Assembly (NCBI GenBank): GCA_036877525.1
Contig: JAZGTH010000157.1
Span: forward strand, 238,121-302,120
Source of the DNA: Chromobotia macracanthus
Taxonomy: Eukaryota > Chordata > Actinopteri > Cypriniformes > Botiidae
Direction of reading: 5' to 3'
DNA length: 64,000 bases
In this document: positions 1 through 13,123 of the stretch, in pieces
Position numbering within the stretch: the first letter of the stretch is position 1
How the letters are laid out: the number at the start of each line of letters is the position of its first letter
Translations under genes and position numbers: made by a program
The notes under the pieces: generated by a model
What the model saw: the letters and a program-made list of their open reading frames with translations, nothing else
Told to the model about the DNA's origin: nothing
The model's database searches: none

Positions 1-1816
1 ACAGAACACAGACACAGAGCTCAGAACACAGACACAGAGCTCAGATACAAAACACAGACACAGAGCTCAGATACAAAACACAGAACACAGATACAGAACA
101 CAGACACAGAGCTCAGATACAAAACACAGACACAGAGCTCAGATACAGAACACAGACACAGAGCTCAGATACAGAACACAGACACAGAGCTCAGATACAG
201 AGCTCAGATACAGAACACAGACACAGAGCTCAGACACAGAACACAGACACAGAACACAGACACAGAGCTCAGACACAGAGCTCAGACACAGAGCTCAGAC
301 ACAGACACAGAGCTCAGATACAGAACACAGACACAGAGCTCAGACACAGAACACAGACACAGAGCTCAGATACAGAACACAGACACAGAGCTCAGATACA
401 GAACACAGACACAGAGCTCAGATACAGAACACAGACACAGAGCTCAGATACAGAACACAGACACAGAGCTCAGATACAGAACACAGACACAGAGCTCAGA
501 TACAGAACACAGACACAGAGCTCAGATACAGAACACAGAGCTCAGACACAGAGCTCAGATACAGAACACAGACACAGAGCTCAGATACAAAACACAGAAC
601 ACAGACACAGAGCTCAGATACAGAACACAGACACAGAGCTCAGATACAAAACACAGACACAGAGCTCAGATACAAAACACAGACACAGAGCTCAGATACA
701 AAACACAGACACAGAGCTCAGATACAGAACACAGACACAGAGCTCAGATATACAGAACACAGACACAGAGCTCAGATACAGAACACAGACACAGAGCTCA
801 GATACAAAACACAGACACAGAGCTCAGATACAGACACAGAGCTCAGATACAGACACAGAGCTCAGATACAAAACACAGACACAGAGCTCAGATACAGACA
901 CAGAGCTCAGATACAGAACACAGACACAGAGCTCAGATACAGAACACAGACACAGAGCTCAGATACAAAACACAGACACAGAGCTCAGATACAAAACACA
1001 GACACAGAGCTCAGATACAGAACACAGAGCTAAGATACAGACACAGAGCTCAGATACAGAACACAGACACAGAGCTCAGATACAGAACACAGACACAGAG
1101 CTCAGATACAAAACACAGACACAGAGCTCAGATACAAAACACAGACACAGAGCTCAGATACAAAACACAGACACAGAGCTCAGATACAAAACACAGACAC
1201 AGAGCTCAGATACAAAACACAGACACAGAGCTCAGATACAAAACACAGACACAGAGCTCAGATACAAAACACAGAACACAGACACAGAGCTCAGATACAA
1301 AACACAGAACACAGACACAGAGCTCAGATACAAAACACAGAACACAGACACAGAGCTCAGATACAAAACACAGAACACAGACACAGAGCTCAGATACAAA
1401 ACACAGAGCTCAGATACAGAACACAGACACAGAGCTCAGACACAGAGCTCAGATACAGACACAGAGCTCAGATACAGAGCTCACATACAGACACAGAGCT
1501 CAGATACAGACACAGAGCTCAGATACAGAACACAGACACAGAGCTCAGATACAAAACACAGACACAGAGCTCAGATACAAAACACAGACACAGAGCTCAG
1601 ATACAGAACACAGACACAGAGCTCAGATACAGAACACAGACACAGAGCTCAGATACAGAACACAGACACAGAGCTCAGATACAGAACACAGACACAGAGC
1701 TCAGATACAGAACACAGACACAGAGCTCAGATACAGAACACAGACACAGAGCTCAGATACAAAACTCAGACACAGAGCTCAGATACAAAACACAGACACA
1801 GAGCTCAGACACAGAA
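1..1816. repeat. Tandem minisatellite with GAGCTC in nearly every unit
   Basis: The first 1.8 kb is a head-to-tail array. Its main unit is about 26 bases, built from short related words (cagacaca, cagagctca, gatacaga, acacagaa). Shorter units of about 16-18 bases and variants with aaaacaca in place of gaacaca are mixed in. Almost every unit carries the SacI site GAGCTC. The array is cut by the left window edge, so its full length is unknown. It stops abruptly near 1816, where unique sequence starts. The strand shown is purine-rich with very few T. I see no gene in it. Confidence 0.97.
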
Positions 1817-1839
1817 GTTATTTCTGAGTTCGGATAAAG

Positions 1840-1925
1840 AAGGAAGGTAACTCGGTCCGTCGCGTCAACAGTTGACGTCACGCGCCTTACGCGCGTGTAT
1901 GACGTCTTTTGTATTGCTGTCTGTC
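1840..1925. promoter_or_regulatory. CpG-rich patch with CRE-like sites
   Basis: Just after the minisatellite is a short stretch much richer in CpG than its surroundings. It holds a full palindromic CRE (TGACGTCA, 1873-1880) and a half site (TGACGTC) near 1910, with several CGCG words between. This resembles a promoter or a decayed LTR or transposon end. No first exon could be tied to it on either strand, so a promoter role is only a guess. Confidence 0.3.
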
Positions 1926-2689
1926 ACCAGACGTTGGTTCGCAGGGTTAGTGCAAAAAGCCTCTACTAACAAGATGGGCTGTTTATTGTAAATAGACACC
2001 CCTGTTGAAGGGATCGGGTCTGATCAGGTCCATTTGGAAAAAGCACATTTATTTTAAATTACCCGAGTCCCGAGGCAACTAATACCAAACCAGACCCGAA
2101 CCCGGTCTCGGGTTTGACCTCGGGTTTTCAGATCCTAGTGAACCCGCGAAGACCTCTAGCTGCAGTATCGAAAAGGCACAGCATTTCAAGCCTATATTTT
2201 GATATTTTTCAAGATTACAAATTGAAAACAACAAGAAATATTTTTACAAAAGATATTTTGTTGTGTGTTTCTATCACACTCTGTTGATTGCTTATTCTTT
2301 GCCTCTGTCTTCGTGTTGCATTTAGCTGTGATGTGGCTATGCTTTGGGGGCAATGTTTTATTAATTTGATGAGCTCAGCTATTGATGGGGTTGGCAGCCC
2401 ATGGGTTTAATTAGGATAATATGAGTAGTGGAGGAGATTATGGGCTGCTATTTAAGTGAGGGTATATCTCTTCCTGACAGTTATAGTCCAAATGGAACAA
2501 ATTGCACCTTGTCTGCCGCCAGTATGGAGCTGAGCGCAAGAATCCTAAATAAATGGGACATGTTTAAACTGCCCTACATCTGCACAAGTCTCTTGATGTG
2601 GGTCTTTATAGATCCACGAGAAACCAACCCCATACTACAACAGCTGTAGCTTCAATAGCTCTTCTGCAGAATCTTCCCAGGTAACAGGG

Positions 2690-2985
2690 AACATTCTCAG
2701 AATGTTGGCTAACATACTTTAAAAGCTTGCTCAAAGTTATCAAAAACGTTATTTCAGTAATGTTAGTACAACATTTTTAAAGCATGTATCATAGACATCA
2801 AAAACGTTATTCTTTTTTCAGTTGCTAGGGGAATGTTTGAAAAATGTTACAGAAACATTTGAATAACGATCTTACAACCAAGCAATAACGTCTAAAAAAG
2901 TAGAACATTCCTAGAACATTCAAAACAACATTTTTAATGTTTTGGGGGAAACATTCTTACAACCTAAAATTGTTAGCTGGGTTAG
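2690..2985. repeat. Dispersed repeat ending in gttagctgggt
   Basis: This AT-rich stretch has repeated words around aacatt and aaacgttatt and ends in attgttagctgggt. A shorter relative with the same ending lies at about 52470-52578. Two copies with a shared edge in one window point to an interspersed family, probably a small non-autonomous DNA element. The outer limits are approximate. Confidence 0.5.
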
Positions 2986-3526
2986 TCAAGAACTTTCTGC
3001 TTATTTCTCTGTAGCAGCAGAGTAACTGTGGACAGTTCTGCAGTCTGTGACTGGTCAAACACATATGACGCACAGACCAATGCGACAGAAGAGTCAGCAG
3101 CTCTCATTTTGAATAACAGCTACAACAGGTTTGTTTAGAGGATTACACTAAAAACTGTGTCCTTCCCTCTAGTTTTCTTCCTGGTCATTGTAATGTACAA
3201 TACTGCAAACCTGCTCTCGCATTTAATTTATTGTCCTAGAGCTGCACAATAACTGGTTGTAGTAGATGATGCCATAGAGTTCTAGTCTTTTCAGTCTGAG
3301 GTGATTGGCTCAAAGGGATGTTTCTGAAACTGACTGGCGATGAAATAAAGATGTGTTTACCATAACTGTCTAACTTGGCTCATTGTCATGAATTCTTGCA
3401 ATGCATCTGCAGCAAACTGATGTGCTGTTATATGCGTGTAACGTTGCCATTATATCAACAGGAACAAATACATAAAAAACACAGTGAAAAAAGACATCAA
3501 CGGTATAAAATCATTTCTATAAAACC

Positions 3527-3697
3527 AAGCACATTTCCATATTTGGCAGACGCTTTTATCCAGAGCGACTTAGGTTATTCATTTACAGTACACAGTATAT
3601 TTAGGTTGTACATTTTATCAGCATGTGTCTCCTGGGACTTGAACCCACAATCTTTGGGCTGCTAAACCAATGCTCGGCCAATTGAGCTACAGTAACA
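3527..3697 (-). repeat. tRNA-like SINE-type dispersed repeat
   Basis: The stretch starts with a fish repeat word (ggcagacgcttttatccaga at 3546-3565) and ends with text that reads, on the minus strand, like the second half of a tRNA (a gttcaagtcc box-B-like word near 3640, then a degenerate arm). This layout fits a tRNA-related short interspersed repeat or a similar composite family. It is too degenerate to be a working tRNA gene. Confidence 0.5.
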
Positions 3698-6537
3698 CCT
3701 GTCTTTTAAAGACATATGATAGCTTTGACATGTTTTTCAACATGAGCATTAGATTCTGAGGTGAACAATTCTTTTAGGATGAGCTTTATGGATTATAGAG
3801 ATTATTAGTGCCAGCCTTCCTGACATACAAAAATTCCCTATAAAGAGTAAACCAATATTTGTTTCTTTAACATAACTATTGGGGAGACGTGGAGACTGTC
3901 TGACAGCTGTGTGAAAGACCTCCTTTGGAAGCCTTTCTTCTTCTGCTCTCCTGGAGATTTTTACCATCTGTTTGTCTGAGATGTCCTGCTGTTTGCCAGG
4001 CGGCTGGACCAATCTCAACAGCAAAGGGTTCTTCTAAGAGGGTTATAAAAGCTATAGATAAAAACTTCAGTGGGGGAATATGAGAAAGAGTCTTTCAGAG
4101 TCCTAGAAGTGCATTTGCTGCCAGTCAACCTGATCTTTTTATTAGCCATGTATCTAATGTCTCTCTGTGATATCCTGCAGAGGGTGGATATAAAACTAAT
4201 AATGTAATGTAATTGTGTATGAGCTCTATGAAATTCCCTGAATGTTTCCTAGAACTGTTCATTAGATATGGGAATAGAGCATCTAGTCAGTCAGAGCATC
4301 CAGCCATTAACATGTCCATCTAGCAGAAGTTTGCACCTGCCTCCCCTGTGGTTTTTCTAGGGTATAACTTTCCACCCTGTGTAGCGTACCACTCATGCTC
4401 AAGGTAATAAGACTGTAATGACAGGAGACAAGTCATTAGCTGAAGTGTTGTGTGGAGGAATGATAGAGCAGATGTTAATGTTGGCTTACGCTGTAGAAAG
4501 TCCAACAATGCCAATTTCACATCAAGTGCCGGCTACCCAACATCCAGCTAAACAGACAGCTCAGAGTGAGACACACTCAACAGCATTTCAATGGTTCACC
4601 AGCCCAAATCCATACACCACCATATATATATACGATGGGAATTGGGGGATCTTTAAGATACAGCCTTAAATATAGCCAGTGGAAAACAAAGCATAATTGT
4701 AATATATGCATTCCTCATTACTGCAGTGTAAAGTATTTCTTATTAAAATAGTAAATAGGCATAATTATTGCAGTGTATGTTTGTACAGTGTGTTAACTTT
4801 TAGGAGCATATGGATGATCTAAACCCCACATTTTTAAGTCAGTTTAAGTCATGCTGACTGTGTTAACTGTGCACACCCATCATCTAAGCTTCTGTAGTTT
4901 CTGGCTTCTGTTTTTCATTTCAAGAGAAGGACAATGACCAGGAGGCCTTGAGTTATTACCCACCTTTGCATGCTGGTGGATGATAAAAATAAAACTACTT
5001 ATGTGCACCAGACATGAAAACAAGGACAGCTGGTTAACTCTCTCCTGCCTCCCTGCAAGGCAGCATCCCTCTAATTTTCACTTTACACTGGCTTGCACCA
5101 AAAAGAGCAAATGATTCGTTGTTATAGCATTACACCTGTTTGAATGCATTCTCATAAGTATTATTAACAGTTTGTTTTCCCACACTAGATAAAATTGTAA
5201 TAGTGACAGCTGTAACAGAATTTAACCTGCATATTAAATTTTTAGAATTTTGCTGCCACCTACTGATGTTTCCAAAAAGATTCATTCATTAGAGTGAAGA
5301 CCCCATATGACAAAAACTGCATTTGTGTGATTAAAACGTGATTCGTCTAATTTACACCATTGAGATTTGAACGAAATGGCTTTTCTGTGGAATTATTTAT
5401 TCTGACAGGTATTCATTCAAGGACAGCTAATAAAGGATATAAACTATAGCTCACATTTGACTGCAATAATCTTTTGAATTCATTGTCCCCCTTTGACCTG
5501 CCAATTAGACAGCTAATTTTTAAGAATCATGCAATTACATATCTCAATAAAACAAGATAATTTTCCCTTTGAATATGGTCTCGTAGATGTGCTGAAGTCT
5601 TTGAACAAACCTCTGTATAAGGGCCTTTATGGGCTGTCTAAAATAATAAGCACTTAGCCATAGTTTGTGTGATTTGAATATTATTATTTTTAAATAATAA
5701 TAAATTCACACTGTTTTCTTTCTGTCTGGCTATATTAAAAACAATAGCTATGGTATTTAGGATTTCGACAGTTAGACCTGTTTTCTAAGGCTTTATGTGT
5801 ATTACTTATACACAGGAGCATGCACATTTTTTCAGAATGTGTAAAAATGTAGGTCACAAAATGAAGAGAAATATATAGAAATATTATTAGAAATCACAGC
5901 TCTTACTCTTCAGCCCACTAATCAAATGATTCAGGGTCAGTTTGGACACATTATTATCTGGCTGCAGTAAAAGGAGTAAAGACATGGAGCCGTGCTGACC
6001 AGAGGTGCATTAATACGTGTAATCTGTTATGAAGCATGTTGATGTGACAAGGACATGCAGTGCTCTAATTAAAGTGACCTTTCCCCAGAGCTCCTTAAAG
6101 CACAGGTCATGTCCCATTACTGCCCACGCTGACACTGAGCTGTTCTTCACTACACATACAGAGGAACAACAGTATTTCTTCTATCTGATATATATTACAC
6201 TTGTGAGCTAAGGCAAGCGTATATAAGGTTTTCTTTAAAACACAGCCGTGGTCAACAGCCACATATAAAAAGCAGCAGTAATCACCCTTTTTGTAAAGCA
6301 TTTTAAAAATATCCGATAAAAAGCTGTGAAAGCCAGCCAGCTCAGAGAGACACCGAATTTGATATAGCATTTGATTGCTCTGCTTGAGCGTCTCAAAACA
6401 GCAATATTGTCTTTTGTTTGGAATCTGACAACTTAAAGCAATTGTATTTAAACTTAAGTTGTGTTAAGTTTACTCTTTGCTGTCATTTCAGCTTGCAAGT
6501 TTAACAAAATGCACAGATTTACTTAAGAACATCCATC

Positions 6538-6543
6538 TTTATT
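6538..6543 (-). terminator. Possible polyadenylation signal for fam104a
   Basis: AATAAA on the minus strand, about 760 bases beyond the fam104a stop codon. The distance is reasonable for a 3' UTR, but other A-rich words lie nearby and no transcript evidence is available. Confidence 0.3.
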
Positions 6544-7304
6544 TAGAAATGTAGATGATTTAAATGCAAAATGCAATGTACATCCTTCAATACAAAAAAT
6601 ATACTAAAATAAAAAAGATCTTTAAATTGCAATCTGAGTCTGAATAGCATACACACAAAACACAGCATACACAAACGGTCTCAACGGTCTGAAGATGCCT
6701 GGATGGACAATTAGCTTCAGTGATGGTGGAAAGGAAAAGCTCTGACACTGTGTTAAGATTATAATGAAAATACCCACATTTGTCCATTCTCACCATGTTA
6801 CCATCAGTACACAACCTTTGATATTGTATTGGCTGATTAAAGCATTAGCTGTAGCACTCCAATGACATTCTTTAACCAGCCAGAGGTGCATTGTGGGATT
6901 TTGGCATGTTTGGTTATAGTTTTGTATGCTTCCAACCTAAATGTGCAAAGCTGAATTATCACATGGTCTCTATCACATATCTGATAATCATTAATTAAAA
7001 AAAAACAAAAAGAAAATAAAATATCCCAAATGCAAATTCCCACTCAACTGTGCACGTGTGCTGTCTACAGGAAAGATCCACAGTGTGAATGTCACAAAAG
7101 TCTGCATCACAGGCAATTTGTTGTTATTGCTTACAATGAACACTCCTGTGCTGTGAGTTTACAGTACTAGAACATATTTTCCACCCAAAGACATATAAAC
7201 CTAAGATGAGCTCTAAGAGAGTCTTATCTGGACAGCACTGAGAATGGAGGAGTTGGAGTCTTCTCAGAGCTGGAATTGGTTGAAGTGCCAAGCATCCCTG
7301 AAAG

Positions 7305-10300
7305 TCACCTGTGTTTGGAGTGAGCTCGGCTCTGTAAGCTGTAGAAGTGGGCTTCCCTCAGGATGCGGTTGATGTGCTGGTAGGAGAGCAGGTTCACAGG
7401 GTCTAGCTGCTTAGAGGCACTGAGGGGACTGCAGGGGTCAAGGCCACTGTGGGGCTCAATAACATCTGCTCCACAGTTGCTACTGCACCCAGCAGTGTGC
7501 ACCGGACTGTTGATCCCACTACTCTCACTACTGGAAGACTGCAAAGAAACAAAGAATCAGGTGTGAAATACACCGAAAATAAGTTCTTCTTAAGGAAAAC
7601 TTTACAATACAAAGAGGTCTGCCACACCGTCCATGATAAAACATACCACACTAACAAGTCTGACAGTTTGTTGGGACCCTTAAGAAGTCCACATAGGGAT
7701 ACAGTTTATTGACCGCCAGAAACATGCCCAACATTTGGCAAATTTCTTTGACATTGTACTTTTAACATTAATTATATAATAACAATATCTGTCCTTTCTT
7801 GCTTGTGAAAGCAGGGCCATGCACAGACCTTTGAGGGGCATGTGCTGAAACTGTAAAAGGACAGCCCCCCTTTCATATTGGTCATATCCTAACAAATAAA
7901 TACACACAATATAATAGTCACAAAAGAACAAAAAATAATAGTCCCAAACACTTTATATTTATTCACTATTATTAACAGCCATCATAATAATATAGATAAT
8001 ATAAATATACAGGGTTTCAGGGCTTCTTTAAACCAAATTACAACAGTAATCTTCTTTGAGCCAGCAATGAAAAATTAATAAAATATTGTGATAAATACAG
8101 CTGCAGTGGAAAGTTTTAATTCAAGAGCTCTTCCCTATACACATATACACACTGATATATACACACACACAACTTTATTAGGTACACCTGTTCAATTGCT
8201 TGGTAACACAAATTGCTAATCAGCCAGTCACATGGCAGCAACTCAATGCATTTAGGCATCTAGATGTGGTGAAGACGACTTGCTAAAGTTCTGAATAGTT
8301 GTTGGTGCCAGAAGGGCTGGTCTGAGTATTTCAAAAGCTGCTGATCTACTGGGATTTTCATGCACAACCATCTCTAGGGTAACCATCTCTACAGAGAATG
8401 GTCTGAAAAAAATATCCAGTGAGTGGTAGTTGTGTGGATGAAAATACCTTGTTGATGTCAGAGGAGAATGGGCAGACTGGTTAGAGATGATAGAAAGGCA
8501 ACAGTAACTCAAATAACCACTCGTTACAACCAAGGTATGCAGAATACCATCTCTGAACTTACAACACATCGAACCCTGAAGCAGATGGGCTACAGCAGCA
8601 GAAGACCACACTGGGTGCCGCTCCTGTCAGCTAAGAACAGGAAACGGAGGCTACCATTCACACAGACTCACCAAAATTATACAATAGAAGATTAGAAAAA
8701 CATTGCCTGGTCTGATGCGTATCGATTTCTGCTGCAACATTCAGATGGTAGGGTCAGAAAGAACATGAAAGCATGGATCCATCCTGCCTTGTCTCAACGG
8801 TTCAGGCTGGTGGTGGTGGTGTAATGGTGTGGGGGATATTTGCTTAGCACACTTTGGGCCCCTTAGTACCAATTGAGCGTCGTTTAAACGCCACAGCCTA
8901 CCTGAGTATTGTTGCTGACATGTCCATCTCTTTATGACTACAGTGTACCCATCTTCTGATGGCTACTTCCAGCAGGATAATGCACCATGTCATATAGCTC
9001 AAATCATCTCAGACTGGTTTCTTATACATAAAGATTAATTCACTTTACTCGCATGGTCTCCACAATCACCAGAGCTAAATCCAATAGAGCACCTTTGGGA
9101 TGTGCGGGAGATTTACATCATGGAAGTGCAGCCGACAAATATGCAGCAACTGTGTGATGCTATCATGTCTATATGGAATATACATGTATACAGTACTGTG
9201 CAAAAGTCTTATGCACATTAGTATTTTCATACCTAAAAATGGTTTTAAGCAAGTTATTTATATCTTTAGTTGTAATCTTATAATTCCTATTGACACTACA
9301 TTTCCAAACATTCTTTTTGCCATTAAATGTAATAATCCCATTGAATTTTTAGACAAGGAGACTGTGAACAGCCAGGTGCTCCACAGCGATCTAGATCTCA
9401 CAATCATCGGATAATCTGTCTGTGAGTCTGTGATTATTTTATGAACCAACAGAAAAAACTGACACAGATTAAATCCAGAAGAACTGTGGCAGCATCTCCA
9501 AGACGCTTGAAGAAACCTGTCTCAGTTTTTTCTGTTGGTTCATAATGTAATTACAGACAATCACAGACTCGATGATTGTGAGATCAGATCTCTCTGCTTA
9601 AAACCATTTTTGTGAAAATACTAATGTGCCTAAGACTTTTGCACAATACTGCACATACACATGCACACACACATCTGATTACAGATCTGATTCTGTAATG
9701 TAATGTAATGTAGTTACTACAACATTACTGTAGTAAAACCAATTTGTAGTTTTACTGCATTTATACATATACAGAATACATGTGAAGACGAGCGGAGAGT
9801 ATAGAATATTATGCATATTAACAGCGTAAACATTAATTAACCATGCTGTGACAATATAATGATTAAATCTTAACTGTGTCAGCAGAGCAATCATAAATCA
9901 AAGAAGAAATTTCTTAAAATATATTTTACCTAGGTGATAAGGATCACTCAGTCGCTTGGTGTTAAACTCAAATACTGTTACGGGGTTTAAATGTTCATTT
10001 TATCCATCATTAAAATGGCAACATCACATTATGTTTTCATCAACAGGTTACGAAGTTTGTTGTAGCTATATGGGCGCTCAGTTTTTCCTGTTGTAAAATA
10101 CATTTGGCTAAAATCTCATATTATATAACAGATGAAATGCCACTGTATGCACAGGCTATTTAAGTGTAGGCTATTGGCTATGACTAGATAGCAAATGCTA
10201 CCCCTCTCTCTCCGGTCCAGTCCAACATGTCTCAGACCTCAAATACATAAAATATGAGCCTTTATAGACATGGTATTTCTTGCGTAAAGACAACGCTGTT

Positions 10301-11548
10301 TTTATTTAACCAACAAGATATCTATTTACCCTTGCAAGACGTTTAGCTGCTGTGGAACTTCAGTTCACTCAGACAAGAGGTGAAGTTATGATGTTTGACT
10401 GACAGTTTGAGCGGATCAAACAAGATTTAATCATAAGCACTTTTTAATACATTTCATTGGCTAAATTTATATGTAAAACAAACAGACAGACGTAAAGGGC
10501 ATTGATTTATTAAAGAAAAAACACAACCACCAAAAAACTTTGGCATGTAAGGACAAAAAGGGCATGTGCTCTGCACAGGTTGAGCCCTACCTGTGCACGT
10601 TCCTGTGTGAAATGATGGGCCAGATATGTGATTATGTGTAAATGTAGGTGTAAATGTATTTATGTGAGGGGCATTCATCTCTTTTTCATCAAAAAGTTGC
10701 AGAACTAGTCGTTTTTGCAACTTTATTTCATAATATGTTTTTGTGGTCCACAAAACATTAAACATGTTTCATATTTTATCTCAAAAGATCAAGGAAAATT
10801 AATTTTTTCTAATTCTTTAATATTTTAAGTATTTGTCAGTGCTGTGAATCAGTGGGTAGCATTTGTGTTAACAATACACAAAGAGCTATTGTGCTCACAG
10901 GAACGAAGGTTCGAATCTGGCCTGCATCACTATTTGACAGTATTACTTCCAAACTGTCTGTAACTATAATAGAATTAGCCAAAAACCTCAAAAAGACTTT
11001 TTGCATCTGAAGGGTTTACAAATGGTTGCAGTTAAGGAAAAGGAAGCGTTATTGTGAGCCAGCTTGTAAGTGAGTCTCTTACCTCTGACTCCCATGATTC
11101 TCTGACTGTCTCAGAGCTGCTGAGGGCAGAACTCAGTCTTTTGGCCTGCGGCATCTGAACACCTTCAACATCACCTTCAGAGCGCTGACGTTTCCTGTAT
11201 GAGAATATTATAAACACCGCATAAAACAGCATTAAACAGTTACAGCAAAGATGGATAACAGCAGATATTTGTGTGCAGATAGGATTGTTCTCAATGATTT
11301 CTACTTATCATTGTACAGTATATTCCTATATTTGTAGTTGAAGTATCATGTTTATTGAGTTTTTAATCAACATCATGCTTGTAGGTTAAAATTTGCATGT
11401 TTAACCTAGAAGGCATGTGTGCCTTTCCCTGCCTGTGCTCGTCTGGTTTTCTCTGTATGCATAACCATATTACATTTGTGTTGTATTGATGAAGTCATTA
11501 GGAATAATTGAGAAGGCATCTGTTCACTCACCTGTTTTCTGTGAGCAT
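7305..11548 (-). CDS. fam104a: VCP nuclear cofactor VCF1 (FAM104A family)
   Basis: Small nuclear adaptor of the AAA-ATPase p97/VCP; known family members bind the VCP N-domain through a C-terminal helix. Three coding exons on the minus strand (11532-11548, 11083-11194, 7305-7538) join in frame at GT-AG borders and give 120 residues. The protein starts MLTENRKRQRSEG. It has a basic nuclear-import-like stretch at about residues 6-27 (RKRQR and AKR), a serine-rich middle, and the family's C-terminal helix at about 94-113 (YQHIN, then AHFYSL). The first exon carries only 17 coding bases, ending at ENR. At 120 residues it is shorter than human FAM104A, which may reflect isoform choice. The second intron (7539-11082) holds a dead Tc1 copy and an inverted-repeat element. 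It is divergent from hid1; the two start codons are about 1.6 kb apart. Assignment to FAM104A over FAM104B is inferred. Confidence 0.85.
8165..9178 (+). mobile_element. Degenerate Tc1/mariner transposase copy
   Basis: This is a worn copy of a Tc1-like DNA transposon inside the last fam104a intron, transcribed against the host gene. It starts near ctttattaggtacacctgtt at 8173-8192, a familiar fish element edge. Translated pieces of the transposase appear in shifting frames. The three parts of the DDE catalytic core are still visible: WSD near 8707, QQDNAPCH near 8970, and NPIEHLW near 9077. Frameshifts and small deletions break it, and no 3' inverted repeat is seen. It cannot encode a working transposase. 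It is cut off just before the neighbouring inverted-repeat element. Confidence 0.85.
9191..9651. mobile_element. Fold-back inverted-repeat element (MITE)
   Basis: A 461-base element with terminal inverted repeats of about 55 bases. The left end is cagtactgtgcaaaagtctt (9191-9210), and its imperfect complement ends at 9651. The interior repeats in inverse as well: the words around 9420-9470 (ctgtgattattttatgaacc and the aacagaaaaaactg stretch) return as complement near 9520-9590. Nearly the whole element could fold into one hairpin. A TA precedes the left end and CA follows the right, fitting a worn TA target duplication of the Tc1/mariner type. It has no coding capacity. Confidence 0.85.
10850..10935 (+). 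repeat. tRNA-like SINE fragment
   Basis: Within the second fam104a intron, a short stretch reads like a promoter-bearing tRNA-derived repeat: gtgggtagcatt near 10853 as a weak A box, then gaaggttcgaatctggcc (10904-10921) as a B box. The pattern of a variable first half and conserved ttcgaatc is typical of fish SINEs. Mismatched stems rule out a real tRNA. Confidence 0.45.
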
Positions 11549-12032
11549 GTCTGTCAGTCCCCGCCAGATAATGAAGATCTTGTCTTATGTTTGATGTGTT
11601 TTTAATTTGGTTGAGGTCTGCTATTGTGATCAACAGCCTGCTGTGTCATGCTACACTGAGCACAACACAACTGCTAACAGGAAACTCCCTTACATACAGC
11701 CAACACACAAACATCCCGTTCAGATCAGAGCGCCACTTTACATTCAGTTTATGTGAATTATGTGCATTACCAGTCTGACATTAACACAGACAGTATCTGA
11801 TTTCTTCTGGACTGAGAGATCTCCCAAACTCGATGTGATCCGCCTGTGGAGTCGTTGTTGTGAGTCTTGGGTAATATTGCACTAAATTCACTGACGCTCG
11901 GCTCGTTTTTCGTGAAAGGAACAGATTTATTAAAGCTCTTTATATTTATTAAAGTCTGTCGCTTATCCTTTAATCAGACGAACCTGCTCCAAAGAAAACA
12001 AACCTACTCCGCTGCTGTTACTGACAATACAG

Positions 12033-12044
12033 TGCGCATGCGCA
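12033..12044. promoter_or_regulatory. NRF1-type palindrome in the fam104a/hid1 divergent region
   Basis: TGCGCATGCGCA is the ideal NRF1 palindrome, a common core element of CpG-type housekeeping promoters. It sits about 485 bases upstream of the fam104a start codon and 1.1 kb upstream of hid1. An inverted CCAAT word (gattgg, 12075) and a CRE-like ACGTCA (12095-12100) follow within 70 bases. The cluster is most likely the fam104a promoter, perhaps shared with hid1. Confidence 0.55.
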
Positions 12045-12858
12045 AAACAACGCCATAAACACGACGAAGGCGTGGGATTGGTCAAGAAGGTGGTTACGTC
12101 ACTTTCTTTGCCTGCCGAGCTAAGTGGTCGTTTATTCTATTTATTTGATTTTCAATTTTTATTTGATTTTCATCATTTATAAGCGAGAGGACAACATTTG
12201 AAAAAAGTAATAATAAAAAAAAACATGCAAGTGTAATAAATTATCACATACACATAAAAGTAAATTAAACAAAAAATCTGTAAATTTGTGTGGAATTTTC
12301 AATTTGAACCAGTGGATCTATTCATGTACATAACACATAAATACAGTATAGGCAATTTATCATTTACATTTCCTTATGTGTTTATGTCGTAATTTTATAA
12401 TTGTTTTGATTTCATTTTTGTTTATGCTGCCATTTGATTTCCATTATTCTCTATATACTCTCTTCAGTTTATGTATGCAGTTTATGCAGTTTTTTTTCCA
12501 ATATGTTGCATAAGGGTGACATGATCAGCACACATCTGTTCTTAATAAAATGGAAAAAAAAACAATGAAGTAAGATGCGTTTGAGTATTAAAATTATCAT
12601 ACGTGTTTGGTTTCAAATGTCTTGCGAGTTTTCATTATCTGCTTTAGTTTAGACATAAATCAAGACCAGTTAGATTTGGTTCTGATTTGATATTGTTTTA
12701 ATAGTTTATTCTTATGCAATGCTATTATTTTGATACCTTTATATATCTGGGCTGTGGGTCAGTGAAAAAAGTCCTTATCAGTTTTCTTAACTGCCCAGAG
12801 CGTTTACAATTTACTATGACGAGGCCTGTCTCATGAATATAAATAAGGACCGGCCGCG

Positions 12859-13034
12859 GTTGCTTGGTAACCTTGCTGAAGCGTCCAGTTACATGACCTA
12901 ATTAATATTCAGATTCGCTGACGCTTACAAATCTGTGCCTTTTAGCCAAACAGCTTTGGGTGCTTGCCGCGCGTCACAGTTTTCTTATAATTATTCATTA
13001 AGCCTTGCCCATAGTAAACAGGCATCCCGGAAGT
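12859..13034 (+). promoter_or_regulatory. Probable hid1 promoter with X-box-like and ETS sites
   Basis: Two recognisable words lie within 270 bases upstream of the hid1 start codon: GTTGCTTGGTAAC (12859-12871), close to the RFX X-box, and CCGGAAGT (13027-13034), an ETS site. The stretch around them is richer in CpG than the flanks. RFX factors act in neuroendocrine and ciliated cells, which would suit HID1, but that link is inferred and the X-box is imperfect. Confidence 0.4.
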
Positions 13035-13123
13035 GTGTGGTTTAGCGCAGGATCATCGCTCGCAGAGGAGGAGGTGACGGCATTACAGCAGCTCCTTATC
13101 ATTCAACGATCATAGCAACAGAA

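Larger units (their letters stand above)
1926..6530. other. Non-coding stretch with two dispersed repeats
   Basis: No exon of a recognisable gene was found here on either strand. The open frames in it are short, without family features, and end at random. Around 2010-2150 are several runs of the words acccga and cgggtt, which may be a worn transposon end. The two repeats at 2690 and 3527 are listed separately. The rest is AT-rich and looks like ordinary intergenic DNA. Confidence 0.6.
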